In this document: positions 31,683 through 41,162 of the stretch, one piece after another
How the letters are laid out: each line of letters begins with the position of its first letter
How positions within the stretch are numbered: position 1 is the first letter of the stretch
Assembly: GCF_003966895.1 (NCBI RefSeq)
Contig: NZ_AP018449.1
Span: 1,360,001 to 1,424,000 of the forward strand
Source: Methylomusa anaerophila
GTDB lineage: Bacteria; Bacillota; Negativicutes; Sporomusales; Sporomusaceae
DNA length: 64,000 bases
Direction of reading: 5' to 3'
Made by a program: the position numbers and the translations under genes
Notes under the pieces: generated by a model
Told to the model about the DNA's origin: nothing
What the model saw: the letters and a program-made list of their open reading frames with translations, nothing else
Databases searched by the model: none

Positions 31683-32336
31683 TTGTTTTTTACGTTATTT
31701 GTGCATCCGATGCAGACTGCACTGACATTTTTCTACAATTTGACGGCTAGTTTGGGATTTGCCAGTTACGGGATAGCCATTATTCTCTTAACCATTGCAA
31801 TTAAAATGGCGTTATATCCTCTTACTGTGAAGCAAATCAAGTCGATGAAGGCCATGCAGGACATTCAGCCTAAAATGAAAGCAATACAGGAAAAATATAA
31901 AGGCAATCCGGAGAAACAGCAAAAAGAGCTGGCGGCACTGTATAAAGAAGCAGGTATAAATCCGCTGGCCGGCTGTCTCCCTCTTCTGGTACAGATGCCC
32001 TTTTTAATGTCTATCTTTTTTGCGATTCGTGACTACCAGTATGCGCAGCAGCCGCCTAGCTTTTTATGGCTTACGGATTTGTCTCATGCTGATCCATACT
32101 ACATATTGCCTGTCCTGTCGGCATTAACAACATTTCTTATGCAAAAGCAAACAGTTACCGACGCGACGCAGCAGAACAAAATGATGTTGGTTTTTATGCC
32201 GTTATTTATCGGTTATATTAGTATGACTTTTCCTGCAGGTCTGGTGGTATACTGGGTAGTAGGCAATATAATTCAGATCCTTCAGCAGTGGTTTATGTAT
32301 CGCAATCCTGTTGAAGTGCGTGAGGGGGCACGTTGA
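31683..32336 (+). CDS. yidC: Membrane protein insertase YidC/Oxa1
   Basis: A 217-residue insertase with five hydrophobic segments and the hydrophilic loop KQIKSMKAMQDIQPKMK. It is the short form without the large periplasmic domain of E. coli YidC, like Bacillus SpoIIIJ, whose paralogue role in engulfed-forespore secretion may apply here. Also present are GINPLAGCLPLLVQMP and FPAGLVVYW. No N-terminal lipobox is seen. Translation starts at TTG 31683 after AGGAGGGA; no ATG is in frame nearby. Confidence 0.93.
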   Translation: MFFTLFVHPMQTALTFFYNLTASLGFASYGIAIILLTIAIKMALYPLTVKQIKSMKAMQDIQPKMKAIQEKYKGNPEKQQKELAALYKEAGINPLAGCLPLLVQMPFLMSIFFAIRDYQYAQQPPSFLWLTDLSHADPYYILPVLSALTTFLMQKQTVTDATQQNKMMLVFMPLFIGYISMTFPAGLVVYWVVGNIIQILQQWFMYRNPVEVREGAR

Positions 32337-32977
32337 ATACTATGATTACAAAGCAGCAGGTCAGCGAAAAAACCGGCAGAACTATAGATGAAGCGATAGA
32401 TAATGCTATAAATGAACTGGGTGTAAGTCGGGATAAGATCGATTATGAGGTTTTGGAACAACCTACTAAACGTTTGTTTGGATTAATTGGCTCAAAATTG
32501 GCCAAAGTAAGGGTAACTGTCCGTGCCGTCGACCCCATTGAAGTTGCCGAGGATTTTTTAAACAGTATGTTTGATACAATGGGAATCGATGTTTCCATGG
32601 AAAAAGTGGCGCACGACGATTATACGGTTATTAATATCCATGGCGATGATCTAGGGGTATTGATCGGTAAACATGGTCAGACTTTGGATGCATTGCAGTA
32701 TCTTACCAATTTGGTGGCCAATCGGGATTCCGAGGAGCGGTGCAAAATCGTTCTTGATGTTGAAGAATACCGTAAACGCAGGGCGGATACTTTATCCCGG
32801 CTTGCTTTTAGGCTGGCTGACAGGGTAAAACGGCGCGGCGACCGGGTAGTTCTTGAGCCTATGAGCCCGCAGGAACGTAAAGTCATTCATATGGCGCTGC
32901 AAAATGATAATCGCATTGTAACCTACAGTGAAGGGGAGGAACCTTTCCGTAAAGTGGTTATTGCCTTAAAAAAATAG
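32333..32977 (+). CDS. jag: RNA-binding protein Jag/KhpB (KH-R3H)
   Basis: A 214-residue protein. Domains in order: Jag-N (about 1-55, TGRTIDEAIDNAINELG), KH-like (about 75-145, LGVLIGKHGQTLDALQYL) and R3H (about 150-212, ending in EPFRKVVIAL). KhpB with KhpA binds RNA and affects cell elongation in streptococci. Start TTG 32333 overlaps the yidC stop (TTGA), with GAGGGGGC upstream; an ATG three codons later lies too far from that site. It ends the rpmH operon. Confidence 0.95.
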   Translation: MNTMITKQQVSEKTGRTIDEAIDNAINELGVSRDKIDYEVLEQPTKRLFGLIGSKLAKVRVTVRAVDPIEVAEDFLNSMFDTMGIDVSMEKVAHDDYTVINIHGDDLGVLIGKHGQTLDALQYLTNLVANRDSEERCKIVLDVEEYRKRRADTLSRLAFRLADRVKRRGDRVVLEPMSPQERKVIHMALQNDNRIVTYSEGEEPFRKVVIALKK

Positions 32978-33025
32978 TGATGTTGGGGAAATAAAGAAAT
33001 ATATAAAAAAATAGAAATATATAAA

Positions 33026-33052
33026 AATGCCAGAGGATTAAACTCTGGCATT
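33026..33052. terminator. Bidirectional terminator between jag and small zinc-ribbon gene
   Basis: The 10-bp stem AATGCCAGAG/CTCTGGCATT is followed on the minus strand by TTTTT and on the plus strand by ATTTTA. On the minus strand it starts right at the stop codon of the small zinc-ribbon gene. Confidence 0.8.
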
Positions 33053-33190
33053 AGATTTTATTAGGGCGCTCAAATGGTTGACCGCATTTGTCGCAGAATT
33101 TCCTGACCGGCTGCGTTTTGCAGCTTGAATCAATTTTCCTTCCCAAAAAGGATAAAACTTGTAGCTGCGTTTGATGTTGTCAGCACTCAT
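33051..33190 (-). pseudogene. Small zinc-ribbon protein gene with a frameshift
   Basis: On the minus strand, ATG (complement of 33188-33190), with GAGGT eight bases upstream, opens a frame reading MSADNIKRSYKFYPF. The 3' part in another frame encodes RKIDSSCKTQPVRKFCDKCG and a QPFERPNKI tail, ending right at a terminator. The two parts join if one T is added in the CCTTTTTGGG run (complement of about 33143-33152). The cysteine pattern (C...C..CG) is a mini zinc-ribbon. Either a real decay, a programmed -1 shift, or a base error in a homopolymer. About 46 residues when joined. Function unknown. Confidence 0.5.
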
Positions 33191-33331
33191 GGGCGGGTAC
33201 CTCATTTCTTCCAGTATCCTTACTTTATATTTTACATCCTTGTGTTGAACTTTAGCAAGATTTTGATTACCATGTGATTTGGCGGATTGAAAAGAAAATT
33301 GAAAAAGAATATGATATAACTGAATATCAGT

Positions 33332-34117
33332 ATGGGAGATGTTGTCTTGGATATTACCGGTTTGAGTCCTGAGGTTGTACTTTTTTTACTGGCTACCGGC
33401 TTTGTGGCGGCTTTTGTTGATTCGGTAGCCGGCGGCGGCGGTCTTATTTCTCTGCCTGCATTACTGCTTACCGGCCTTCCGCCCAGTTTGGCATTGGGGA
33501 CTAATAAGGTCGCCGGCACCATGTGTTCCATGACCAGCACCATATCTTTTCTCCGGTCGGGCAAAGTAGACCGTATACTTGTAGCTTGGCTGTTCCCGCT
33601 GACATTTTTCGGCGCGGCGCTGGGAGCATATACTGTTCGGCATATACCGCCGGAGTTTTTAAAACCTTTGGTTGTGGTGCTGCTTATAATCGTGGCAATA
33701 TATACTTTGCTTAAAAAGAACTGGGGCAGCCGGTCCACATATGCCGGGATGGATTATAAGACCGGGTTATTTAGCGCAATCGCAGCGGTGGTCCTCGGTT
33801 ATTATGACGGATTTTTTGGTCCTGGTACCGGGTCCTTTCTTATTTTTGCCTTTTTAATGCTGGGTTTCGATTTTGTGGTGGCGGCAGGAAATGCCAAAGT
33901 CCTGAATTTTGCCAGCAATATTGCCGCTGTCTTTACTTTTATCTGGTTGAATTCAGTAAACTACGTTTATGGATTGACAATGGGCCTGGCGATGATTCTG
34001 GGGGCAATTGCCGGCTCCCGGCTGGCAATTCGCAGCGGTACAACCTATGTTCGGCCGCTGTTCATCTGTGTTACCGGGCTTCTTGTCGGCAAACAACTGT
34101 GGGATCTTATTAAATAG
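33332..34117 (+). CDS. TSUP family (TauE/SafE) transporter
   Basis: A 261-residue membrane protein with about eight hydrophobic helices and the duplicated motifs DSVAGGGGLISLPALLL and GYYDGFFGPGTGSFLIFAF of the sulfite/sulfonate or organic anion exporter family. The substrate is unknown. ATG 33332 is weakly supported; TTG 33347 has GGGAG eight bases upstream and may be the true start, costing five residues. It interrupts the usual jag-mnmE order along with rmuC and cheV. It has its own transcription or is coupled to rmuC, 37 bases downstream. Confidence 0.85.
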   Translation: MGDVVLDITGLSPEVVLFLLATGFVAAFVDSVAGGGGLISLPALLLTGLPPSLALGTNKVAGTMCSMTSTISFLRSGKVDRILVAWLFPLTFFGAALGAYTVRHIPPEFLKPLVVVLLIIVAIYTLLKKNWGSRSTYAGMDYKTGLFSAIAAVVLGYYDGFFGPGTGSFLIFAFLMLGFDFVVAAGNAKVLNFASNIAAVFTFIWLNSVNYVYGLTMGLAMILGAIAGSRLAIRSGTTYVRPLFICVTGLLVGKQLWDLIK

Positions 34118-34154
34118 CAACTGTTCAAACTTCATTATAAGCGGGGTGGGCCGG

Positions 34155-35486
34155 ATGCCGGATTTGCTTTTTGTTGGGGTTATCGCCCTGGGACTATGCA
34201 TGACGGTTTTGATTATCCTGATGGGTCAGCAGAATAGAAGCAGGGACATTGCCCACCGTCTGGCCTCCCTGGAAAAATATCAGGAACGGTCGGAAGCGGC
34301 CGTAAAAGACGAGATCGCACGGAATAGGGCGGAAACAGCCGCCGCCGGCAGAGCCCTGCGGCAGGAGATAGCCGCTGCTTTAACTTCTTTTAATGAATCG
34401 GTTTTGGCCAGGTTAAATGAGAACGCAACAACGCAGCTGGCTCAGCTTGAAGCGTATGCAAGGCAACTCAACCGGCTCACCCAGTCCAATGAGGATCGCC
34501 TGGAAAAGATGCGGGCGACCTTAGAAAGCCGCTTGCATCTCATTCAGGAGGATAATGCCAAAAGACTGGAAGAGATGCGGGCGACCGTGGATGAAAAACT
34601 TCACGCCACATTGGAAAAGCGGTTGGGTGAGTCATTTAAAATAGTTAGCGAACGGTTGGAACTGGTGCACAAGGGTCTGGGCGAAATGCAAGCCTTAGCT
34701 GCCGGTGTGGGAGATCTTAAACGGGTTTTGACGAATGTGAAGGCCAGGGGAATATGGGGCGAAATCCATCTTGGCAGCCTATTGGAACAAATACTGACGC
34801 CGGAGCAATATGCCGTAAATGTGGCTACTAAGCCGGGTAGCAGTGAGCGGGTGGAATTTGCCGTCAAACTTCCGGGGCGTGACATTAACGGCAGCAATAT
34901 CTGGCTGCCGATTGACGCTAAATTTCCCCAGGAAGATTACCAGCGGCTGCTGGATGCCCATGACCGGGCTGATCCGGTGCTGGCCGAAGAGGCTGGCAAG
35001 TGTCTGGAAAATAGAATTAAGCTGGAAGCCAAGGCTATTGCCGCTAAATATATCGGCCCGCCTGCCACCACTGATTTTGCCGTTCTGTTTTTGCCGGTGG
35101 AAGGGTTATATGCCGAGGTGCTGCGGCGTCCCGGTCTTTATGACATCCTGCTGCGGGATTATCGGGTGGTAGTGTCCGGACCGACTACATTAGCCGCTTT
35201 TCTTAATAGCTTACAAATGGGGTTTAGAACGTTAGCCGTTGAAAAACGCAGTTCCGAGGTATGGGAATTATTAGGGGCGGTAAAAACAGAATTCGGCAAA
35301 TTTGGTACACTGCTGGAACAGACACATAAAAAGCTTCAGGCGGCCAGTAGTTCCATTGAAACTGCTGCCCGTAAATCCCGCACTATTGAAAGAAAGCTAA
35401 AGGGGGTTGAGGTTTTATCGCCGGGGGAAGCAGTAGAACTTCTGGGAGAATGGCCGGGTGAAAGTGAGACAGACGAGGGGGAATAG
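34155..35486 (+). CDS. rmuC: DNA recombination protein RmuC
   Basis: A 443-residue protein: an N-terminal membrane helix (about residues 4-22), a long coiled coil (about 25-190), then the RmuC nuclease-like domain (about 195-410, with LTNVKARGIWGEIHLGSLLE and WLPIDAKFPQEDYQRL). RmuC is thought to limit inversions at short repeats. A direct repeat EDRLEKMRATLE/DNAKRLEEMRATVD is visible in the coil. The frame is open 49 codons earlier inside the TSUP gene, but GGGGTGGG points to ATG 34155. Confidence 0.92.
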   Translation: MPDLLFVGVIALGLCMTVLIILMGQQNRSRDIAHRLASLEKYQERSEAAVKDEIARNRAETAAAGRALRQEIAAALTSFNESVLARLNENATTQLAQLEAYARQLNRLTQSNEDRLEKMRATLESRLHLIQEDNAKRLEEMRATVDEKLHATLEKRLGESFKIVSERLELVHKGLGEMQALAAGVGDLKRVLTNVKARGIWGEIHLGSLLEQILTPEQYAVNVATKPGSSERVEFAVKLPGRDINGSNIWLPIDAKFPQEDYQRLLDAHDRADPVLAEEAGKCLENRIKLEAKAIAAKYIGPPATTDFAVLFLPVEGLYAEVLRRPGLYDILLRDYRVVVSGPTTLAAFLNSLQMGFRTLAVEKRSSEVWELLGAVKTEFGKFGTLLEQTHKKLQAASSSIETAARKSRTIERKLKGVEVLSPGEAVELLGEWPGESETDEGE

Positions 35487-35491
35487 AATTG

Positions 35492-35516
35492 CCCTGCAAG
35501 ATTTTTTCCTGCAGGG
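35492..35516. terminator. Hairpin between convergent rmuC and cheV
   Basis: The stem CCCTGCA/TGCAGGG encloses a T-rich loop. It is a possible shared terminator for rmuC and cheV but lacks a proper U-tract outside the stem. Confidence 0.35.
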
Positions 35517-35531
35517 ATTAGCTTTGGATCG

Positions 35532-36437
35532 TTATATAATTTTTTTGTCTATCAGGTCAATAAGTTGACCGATTTCCGGTTTGGATACCTGCCCATTGGC
35601 CCCGATAGATTTGCCTTTTAGTCTCATTTCGTCGTTTATCAGGGAAGAAAAGATAATAACAGGCAAGTGCCTTAATTTTTCATGTTCTTTTATCCGTTTG
35701 GTCAGATGATGGCCGTCCATCTGCGGCATTTCAATATCGGTAATAATCAAATTGACTTTATGATCAACAGGTTTCGGGTCCGAGAGCATACCGGTAAGTT
35801 TATCCCACGCTTCCTGACCATTCTCGGTAATGAGTAAATTGGTGTAACCGGCATTGTGCAAGGTGTTGCATAAGAGATCCCGCAGCATTTTGGAGTCTTC
35901 CGCCAGCAGAATAGTCTTGGTTTTACGCATTTCCAGCAGTTCAGGCACAACTGTCGATAAATCGAAAAATTTCTTGTTCATCTCCGGATTAATTTCGGCA
36001 ACAATTTTTTCAAAATCCAGAAGGACTACCATCTTGTCAAGCATCTTAATGATCCCTACTATCATATCCGAGTTGGCGATCGGGGGGGCGGGTTCCATGG
36101 CTGTCCAGGAAATACGATGGATACGGGAGACTTCATCTACCAGGAACCCGACGAAGTAGCTATTAAGTTCGCTGACAATAACTTTCGGTGCTGCGGTTGT
36201 GGATGTGGCGCCAAGGCAGCGGGGCAGGTTAACCAGAGGCATAACCCGGCCGCGCAGGGTAAAAACCCCATCAACCCAGGGATGGCAGTTAGGCATTTCT
36301 GTAATGGGCACCGGGTTAATAACTTCTCGTACCTTGGCCACGTTAATGCCATAACTGACCGGGCCGATGGAAAACTCTACAATTTCAAATTCGTTGCTGC
36401 CGGTTTCCAATAGTATTCCTTTTTTATTTGTCATCAT
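35532..36437 (-). CDS. cheV: Chemotaxis protein CheV
   Basis: A 301-residue CheW-REC fusion. The CheW-like domain (about 15-160) contains SYGINVAKVREVINP and DGVFTLRGRVMPLVNL; the receiver domain (about 173-300) has the acidic pair AED and the phosphorylated Asp in LIITDIEMPQMDGH, with a lysine in QVSKPEIGQLI. It couples receptors to CheA and supports adaptation. ATG follows AAAGGGG. No other chemotaxis gene is nearby, so motility genes must lie elsewhere. Convergent to rmuC. Confidence 0.95.
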   Translation of the reverse strand: MMTNKKGILLETGSNEFEIVEFSIGPVSYGINVAKVREVINPVPITEMPNCHPWVDGVFTLRGRVMPLVNLPRCLGATSTTAAPKVIVSELNSYFVGFLVDEVSRIHRISWTAMEPAPPIANSDMIVGIIKMLDKMVVLLDFEKIVAEINPEMNKKFFDLSTVVPELLEMRKTKTILLAEDSKMLRDLLCNTLHNAGYTNLLITENGQEAWDKLTGMLSDPKPVDHKVNLIITDIEMPQMDGHHLTKRIKEHEKLRHLPVIIFSSLINDEMRLKGKSIGANGQVSKPEIGQLIDLIDKKII

Positions 36438-36490
36438 GAACCCCTTTCATTTCCGCCGATAGGGTATTTTATCTTTTTTATCGCCGTTGT

Positions 36491-36519
36491 TCGACATGAT
36501 TTGGCAAAAAAGTTATAAT
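36491..36519 (+). promoter_or_regulatory. Candidate mnmE promoter
   Basis: TCGACA (36491-36496), a 17-base spacer, then perfect TATAAT (36514-36519). It lies about 110 bases upstream of the mnmE start and is the only good sigma-A site in the cheV-mnmE gap. Confidence 0.5.
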
Positions 36520-36627
36520 CTGATATTCTATATTTTTATAAAATAACCTGCTTGCAGATTAGCGCTATATATTAAATTTATGTTATTGGGTATAATATAT
36601 TAGTTATTCCTTACGAGGTGGAACAAA

Positions 36628-38028
36628 TTGAATGGAGTTATGACTTTTGATGATACCATTAGCGCCGTTGCCACCGCCATCGGCGAGGGTGGGATAGGTA
36701 TTGTGCGTTTAAGCGGTAACCGGGCGATAGATATCGCTGACCAAATATTTCGGGGGAGTACAGGGAAGAAGAAGATTGCCGATATTCCTTCTTTTCAGGC
36801 TGCTTACGGCAGCATTGCTGATCCGGACAGCGGGGAGGCAATTGATGAAGCTATTGTTATTGTCATGCGGGCGCCCCGGTCCTATACCCGGGAGGACGTA
36901 GTGGAGGTTCAGTGTCATGGTGGTCCGGTTCCCTTACAGCGGATTTTGGATATAACTTTACGCCTTGGCGCCAGGCTGGCCGAACCCGGTGAATATACCA
37001 AACGGGCATTTTTAAACGGCCGGCTGGATTTGGCGCAAGCCGAAGCCGTCATCGATGTAATCCGTTCCAAAACGGATGCTTCGTTAAAAGCCGCTGTTAG
37101 CAACCTCTCCGGCCGTTTATCCGACAAAATTAGGTCCTTGCGGCAGGAGATTCTGACGATGATTGCTCATTTAGAGGCCGCTATCGATTTTCCGGAAGAT
37201 GATATTGAAGAAATTACTGCCGGCAACGTGTCCGGTTCCATTACAATAGTTCGGGTGGAATTGGACCGTCTGCTTGCTTCCGCGCAAACGGGGCGAATTT
37301 TGCGGGAAGGTCTGGCGACGGTTATTATCGGGCGTCCCAATGTGGGCAAATCCAGCCTGCTTAATGCCCTTCTCCGGGAGAAACGGGCTATTGTCACTGA
37401 TATTCCCGGTACTACCCGGGATATTATTGAGGAATATGTGAATATCAGAGGCATTCCTTTAAAAATAGTGGATACCGCCGGCATTCGGGAAACAGCGGAC
37501 ATTGTTGAAAAAATCGGGGTCGATAAGGCCCGCGAATTTGTCGCTAAGGCTGATTTGGTGTTGCTTATTTTAGACTCCTCAGCGCCGTTGACGCCAGAGG
37601 ACCGGACGGTTCTCTCCCTGCTGCCCGGCCGGGAAGCCATTATTTTAGTTAACAAGAGCGATCTGCCGCCCGTGCTTGATATGGATGAAGTCAAGTCGTT
37701 TGTCGGTGACCGGCCTGTTTTGAAGATATCGGTACTGACGGGCGCCGGGGTTGATGAACTGGAGCAAACCATTGCGGACCGGGTATATAGTGGACAAGTA
37801 ACCTCGGGGGAGGCGGCTTTTGTTAATAATGTCCGTCATATGAATCAGATTAGACAGGCCGGCCGTCATCTCGGCGACGCCCTGGCGACAATTGATGCGG
37901 GTATGCCTCTTGACTGCATTGCGGTTGATCTGAAGGCTGCCTGGGAGAAACTGGGGGAAATCACCGGCGATACAGTGGGGGAGGATATTATTGATCAGAT
38001 TTTCTCCCAGTTTTGCCTTGGTAAATAA
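36628..38028 (+). CDS. mnmE: tRNA modification GTPase MnmE
   Basis: With MnmG it makes the cmnm5 modification at the wobble uridine of several tRNAs. 466 residues: N-terminal tetrahydrofolate-binding domain (1-120), central helical domain, inserted G domain with GRPNVGKSSLLNALL near 233, DTAGIRE and NKSD, and the C-terminal catalytic Cys in the ending FCLGK. Starts at TTG 36628 six bases after GAGGTGG; the ATG at 36640 would be too far. It is followed by mnmG and rsmG, the conserved origin order. Confidence 0.97.
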   Translation: MNGVMTFDDTISAVATAIGEGGIGIVRLSGNRAIDIADQIFRGSTGKKKIADIPSFQAAYGSIADPDSGEAIDEAIVIVMRAPRSYTREDVVEVQCHGGPVPLQRILDITLRLGARLAEPGEYTKRAFLNGRLDLAQAEAVIDVIRSKTDASLKAAVSNLSGRLSDKIRSLRQEILTMIAHLEAAIDFPEDDIEEITAGNVSGSITIVRVELDRLLASAQTGRILREGLATVIIGRPNVGKSSLLNALLREKRAIVTDIPGTTRDIIEEYVNIRGIPLKIVDTAGIRETADIVEKIGVDKAREFVAKADLVLLILDSSAPLTPEDRTVLSLLPGREAIILVNKSDLPPVLDMDEVKSFVGDRPVLKISVLTGAGVDELEQTIADRVYSGQVTSGEAAFVNNVRHMNQIRQAGRHLGDALATIDAGMPLDCIAVDLKAAWEKLGEITGDTVGEDIIDQIFSQFCLGK

Positions 38029-38117
38029 TAAATATATTGGTGATAAAAAAGTAAAAAAGAGGAAAAAAAGGAAAAAAGAAGAATAGGAACATTGCAGGGG
38101 AAGAATGGTGATGGTTA

Positions 38118-39989
38118 TTGTTTAATGCGGGTTCTTACGATGTTATTGTGATTGGGGCCGGACATGCCGGCTGCGAAGCTGCCCTGGCGGCAGCCAGATT
38201 AGGGTGCCGTACCCTGGTTACTACTCTAAATATGGACAATATTGCGATGATGCCATGCAATCCGGCAGTCGGCGGTCCGGCTAAAGGGCATTTGGTCCGG
38301 GAAATTGACGCCCTGGGCGGAGAAATGGGAATTAATACTGATAAAACCTGCATTCAGATGCGTATGCTTAATACCGGCAAGGGCCCGGCAGTTCATGCCC
38401 TCAGGGCGCAGGCCGATAAAAAATTGTACCAGGCGATGATGAAGGAAACCTTGGAAAATCAGCGAAACCTTACTGTAAAACAGGCCTTGATCGAGAAAAT
38501 TCTGGTGACAGATGATAAGGTAACCGGGGTTGTTACCGAATTGGGCGAGAAGTATCAATGTCAGGCAGTTATAATGGCTACTGGCACCTATCTGCGGGGC
38601 CGGATCATCGTTGGCGAGCTAAATTTTTCCGGCGGTCCCAACGGCCAGCGGGCGGCGGAGAAACTAACCCGGTCTTTGCAAGAAATGGGTATTGGTTTAA
38701 TGCGATTTAAAACCGGTACTCCGGCCAGGGTCGATGCCCGTACTGTCGACTTTTCGCAAATGACCATTCAACCGGGAGACAGTGAAATTCATAATTTTTC
38801 CTTTATGAGTGATGTTGCCACGCGGGAGCAAATCCCCTGCTGGCTTACTTATACCAATGAACGCACTCACGCTATTATTCGCGACAATCTGCACCGGGCT
38901 CCATTGTACATGGGAATTATTGAGGGAACAGGCCCCAGATATTGCCCCTCCATCGAGGATAAAGTGGTGCGGTTTGCCGACAAGCTGGCCCATCAGTTGT
39001 TTCTTGAGCCGGAAGGATGTCATACAACGGAAATGTACGTTCAAGGTATGTCTACCAGCCTGCCGGCCGATGTGCAGCTTGCTTTTTTGCGGACAATCGC
39101 CGGACTGGAAAATGTTGAGATTATGCGTCCCGGTTATGCTATAGAATATGATTGCGTTGATCCTACCGAGCTTAAGCCTACGCTGGAGATGAAAAGGGTT
39201 AAGGGGTTATTCAGCGCGGGGCAGTCGAATGGGACTTCTGGTTACGAGGAAGCGGCCGCCCAGGGTTTAATGGCGGGAATCAACGCGGCCCTTATGGTGC
39301 AGCAGCGTCCGCCGGTTATTTTGTCCCGCTCTGAAGCCTATATCGGCGTCCTGATTGATGATCTTGTCACCAAAGGTACCAGTGAGCCTTACCGGATCAT
39401 GACTTCCCGCGCTGAATACCGGTTAATTTTACGGCAGGATAATGCTGATTTACGACTTACCCCGAAAGGGCGGGAACTTGGTCTGGTTGGTGATGCGCGT
39501 TATGCCAGGTTTATTGCTAAACAGAATGCCATTAATGATACGATAAATTTGCTGCAAGGCGTTATTATTACGCCGATACCGGCAGTTCAGGAAAAATTGG
39601 CTGCTTTAGGTACGGCGGAGTTAAGAACGGGGAGTACATTATACGACTTGCTTAAGCGTACCGAGGTGGACTATGATGGTATGAAAGCCCGGTTTGACCT
39701 GCCGGATATCCCTTCGCTGGTAAAAGAGCAAGTTGAAATCGCCGCCAAATATGAAGGATATATTAAAAAGCAGGTGGAACAGGTGGAACGGGCGTCTAAG
39801 CTGGAAGCTAAACTGCTGCCTGACAATCTTGATTATTCTCAAATTAGCGGGTTATCCCTGGAGGCCCGGCAGAAACTTAATAAAATTCGTCCCTTGTCAG
39901 TGGGGCAGGCAGCCCGGATATCAGGTGTGTCTCCTGCCGATATTTCCATCTTGATGGTTTACCTGGAACAGCGCCGTTATATCGTCTGA
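38118..39989 (+). CDS. mnmG: tRNA uridine-5-carboxymethylaminomethyl modification enzyme MnmG
   Basis: The FAD-dependent partner of MnmE; 623 residues. FAD-binding [19 protein letters not shown] near the N-terminus, the [21 protein letters not shown] signature and the GlcNAc-type C-terminal helical domain ([16 protein letters not shown]) are visible. TTG start at 38118 preceded by GGTGATGG. The 89-base gap from mnmE is A-rich with no hairpin, so co-transcription is likely. Confidence 0.96.
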   Translation: MFNAGSYDVIVIGAGHAGCEAALAAARLGCRTLVTTLNMDNIAMMPCNPAVGGPAKGHLVREIDALGGEMGINTDKTCIQMRMLNTGKGPAVHALRAQADKKLYQAMMKETLENQRNLTVKQALIEKILVTDDKVTGVVTELGEKYQCQAVIMATGTYLRGRIIVGELNFSGGPNGQRAAEKLTRSLQEMGIGLMRFKTGTPARVDARTVDFSQMTIQPGDSEIHNFSFMSDVATREQIPCWLTYTNERTHAIIRDNLHRAPLYMGIIEGTGPRYCPSIEDKVVRFADKLAHQLFLEPEGCHTTEMYVQGMSTSLPADVQLAFLRTIAGLENVEIMRPGYAIEYDCVDPTELKPTLEMKRVKGLFSAGQSNGTSGYEEAAAQGLMAGINAALMVQQRPPVILSRSEAYIGVLIDDLVTKGTSEPYRIMTSRAEYRLILRQDNADLRLTPKGRELGLVGDARYARFIAKQNAINDTINLLQGVIITPIPAVQEKLAALGTAELRTGSTLYDLLKRTEVDYDGMKARFDLPDIPSLVKEQVEIAAKYEGYIKKQVEQVERASKLEAKLLPDNLDYSQISGLSLEARQKLNKIRPLSVGQAARISGVSPADISILMVYLEQRRYIV

Positions 39990-40017
39990 TGCCGGCTGGA
40001 GGTTGGAGGTGGGTTTA

Positions 40018-40737
40018 ATGAGTCTTTTCACGGAGTATTTGTCCCGGACCGCAAAAGAGTATGGGCTCATTCTGGATGAAGCTAAATTTGCAGCATTTGA
40101 TCGCTATTATCACTTATTAATCGAATGGAACGAAAAAATCAATCTGACCGCTATTACCGAACCGGAAGAAGTGGCGGTTAAGCACATCATAGATTCGTTA
40201 TCCTGTTACGATGCTGCAATCTTCGCAACCGGTGCCAGGGTAGCAGATGTGGGTACGGGCGCAGGCTTTCCCGGAATTCCTTTGAAGATTTTCCAGCCAG
40301 ACCTTAAACTGACTTTGCTTGATTCCCTCAATAAGCGATTAGTTTTTTTGCAGCAGGTTATTGATGAATTAAAGCTTTGCGATGTTACTGTTCTGCATAG
40401 CAGGGCCGAGGATGCGGGTAAAAACAAAAGTCAGCGGGAAAGTTACCGGATTGTGTTATCCAGGGCTGTGGCCAGATTGAATGTTTTGAGCGAGTATTGT
40501 TTGCCGCTGGTGGAGAAAGGCGGCTGGTTTATTGCTCATAAAGGCGCCCAATATCAGGCAGAGCTTGCGGAGGCGGATAAAGCTATTGTTACTCTCGGGG
40601 GGAAAGTGGAGCGGGTGATTCCTGTTCAATTGCCTGGTCTTTCCGACCGGCGCGCAGTTATTTATATTCGTAAGCTGAATACTACGCCGCTTATCTATCC
40701 CCGGAAGAGTGGCATGCCGGAAAAAAAACCGCTGTAA
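40018..40737 (+). CDS. rsmG: 16S rRNA m7G527 methyltransferase RsmG
   Basis: A Rossmann-fold SAM methyltransferase, 239 residues, that methylates G527 of 16S rRNA; loss gives low-level streptomycin resistance. SAM-binding motif VADVGTGAGFPGIPL near 79-93 and HSRAEDAG are visible. ATG 40018 follows GGAGGTGGG; the frame is open five codons earlier. The last ~20 residues are basic. It is 28 bases after mnmG. Confidence 0.95.
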   Translation: MSLFTEYLSRTAKEYGLILDEAKFAAFDRYYHLLIEWNEKINLTAITEPEEVAVKHIIDSLSCYDAAIFATGARVADVGTGAGFPGIPLKIFQPDLKLTLLDSLNKRLVFLQQVIDELKLCDVTVLHSRAEDAGKNKSQRESYRIVLSRAVARLNVLSEYCLPLVEKGGWFIAHKGAQYQAELAEADKAIVTLGGKVERVIPVQLPGLSDRRAVIYIRKLNTTPLIYPRKSGMPEKKPL

Positions 40738-40800
40738 ATAAATGTAAATTAGAGGAAATTCTCAACGTCTGCAGAATATTTTAGTAGCGAGTTCATGATC

Positions 40801-40966
40801 CTAGTAGTCTGTAAACCCTAATTCTATAGTGTTCTTGCGAGATCTTTTCCGTCCTGCTTTGTTGTCGTCGGCTTACATATTCCCGATCTGCGCGCCTCCT
40901 CCGCCTCGCAGGACGAAAAACCTCTCGCAATTCATCCTAAAAGTTTTAGAGTTTACAGACCACTAG
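40801..40966. repeat. Long palindromic intergenic repeat (element A), CTAG-bounded
   Basis: A 166-base element. Its left ~58 bases (CTAGTAGTCTGTAAACCCTA..., with TTGCGAGA and CGTCCTGC) match the inverted right end (GCAGGACG..., ...TAGAGTTTACAGACCACTAG) at roughly 80 percent. The middle is C-rich with TTGTCGTCGG and CGCCTCGCA. There is no ORF of note. It shares the CTAG at its right end with element B and could fold into one long hairpin. Confidence 0.75.
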
Positions 40967-41130
40967 TGTCTTGGCCATGTTATATTTTAGTTTTAGGGTG
41001 AGACAAAATGGCAAAGGGCAAGGAAGACCCGACGACGCATACTGGAAGGGGTCTGCTAGGAGGGGCTGACGCCGCCATTTGCCATTTTGTCCGTCATCAA
41101 ACTAAAAAGATAATGTGGTCAAGACACTAG
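40963..41130. repeat. Long palindromic intergenic repeat (element B), CTAG-bounded
   Basis: A 168-base element. CTAGTGTCTTGGCCATGTTA at the left matches the inverted TAATGTGGTCAAGACACTAG at the right, and pairing continues inward to the ACAAAATGGCAAA/TTTGCCATTTTGT arms, giving ends of about 50 bases. The interior is purine-rich. It ends 32 bases before the noc start, so it makes up the noc leader. Confidence 0.75.
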
Positions 41131-41162
41131 TATGTGCCCATTATGATGCGGGTGGTGGTAGT

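Noticed and set aside
33232..33738. A 168-codon minus-strand frame opposite the TSUP transporter
   Set aside because: Antisense shadow of a clear membrane protein gene.
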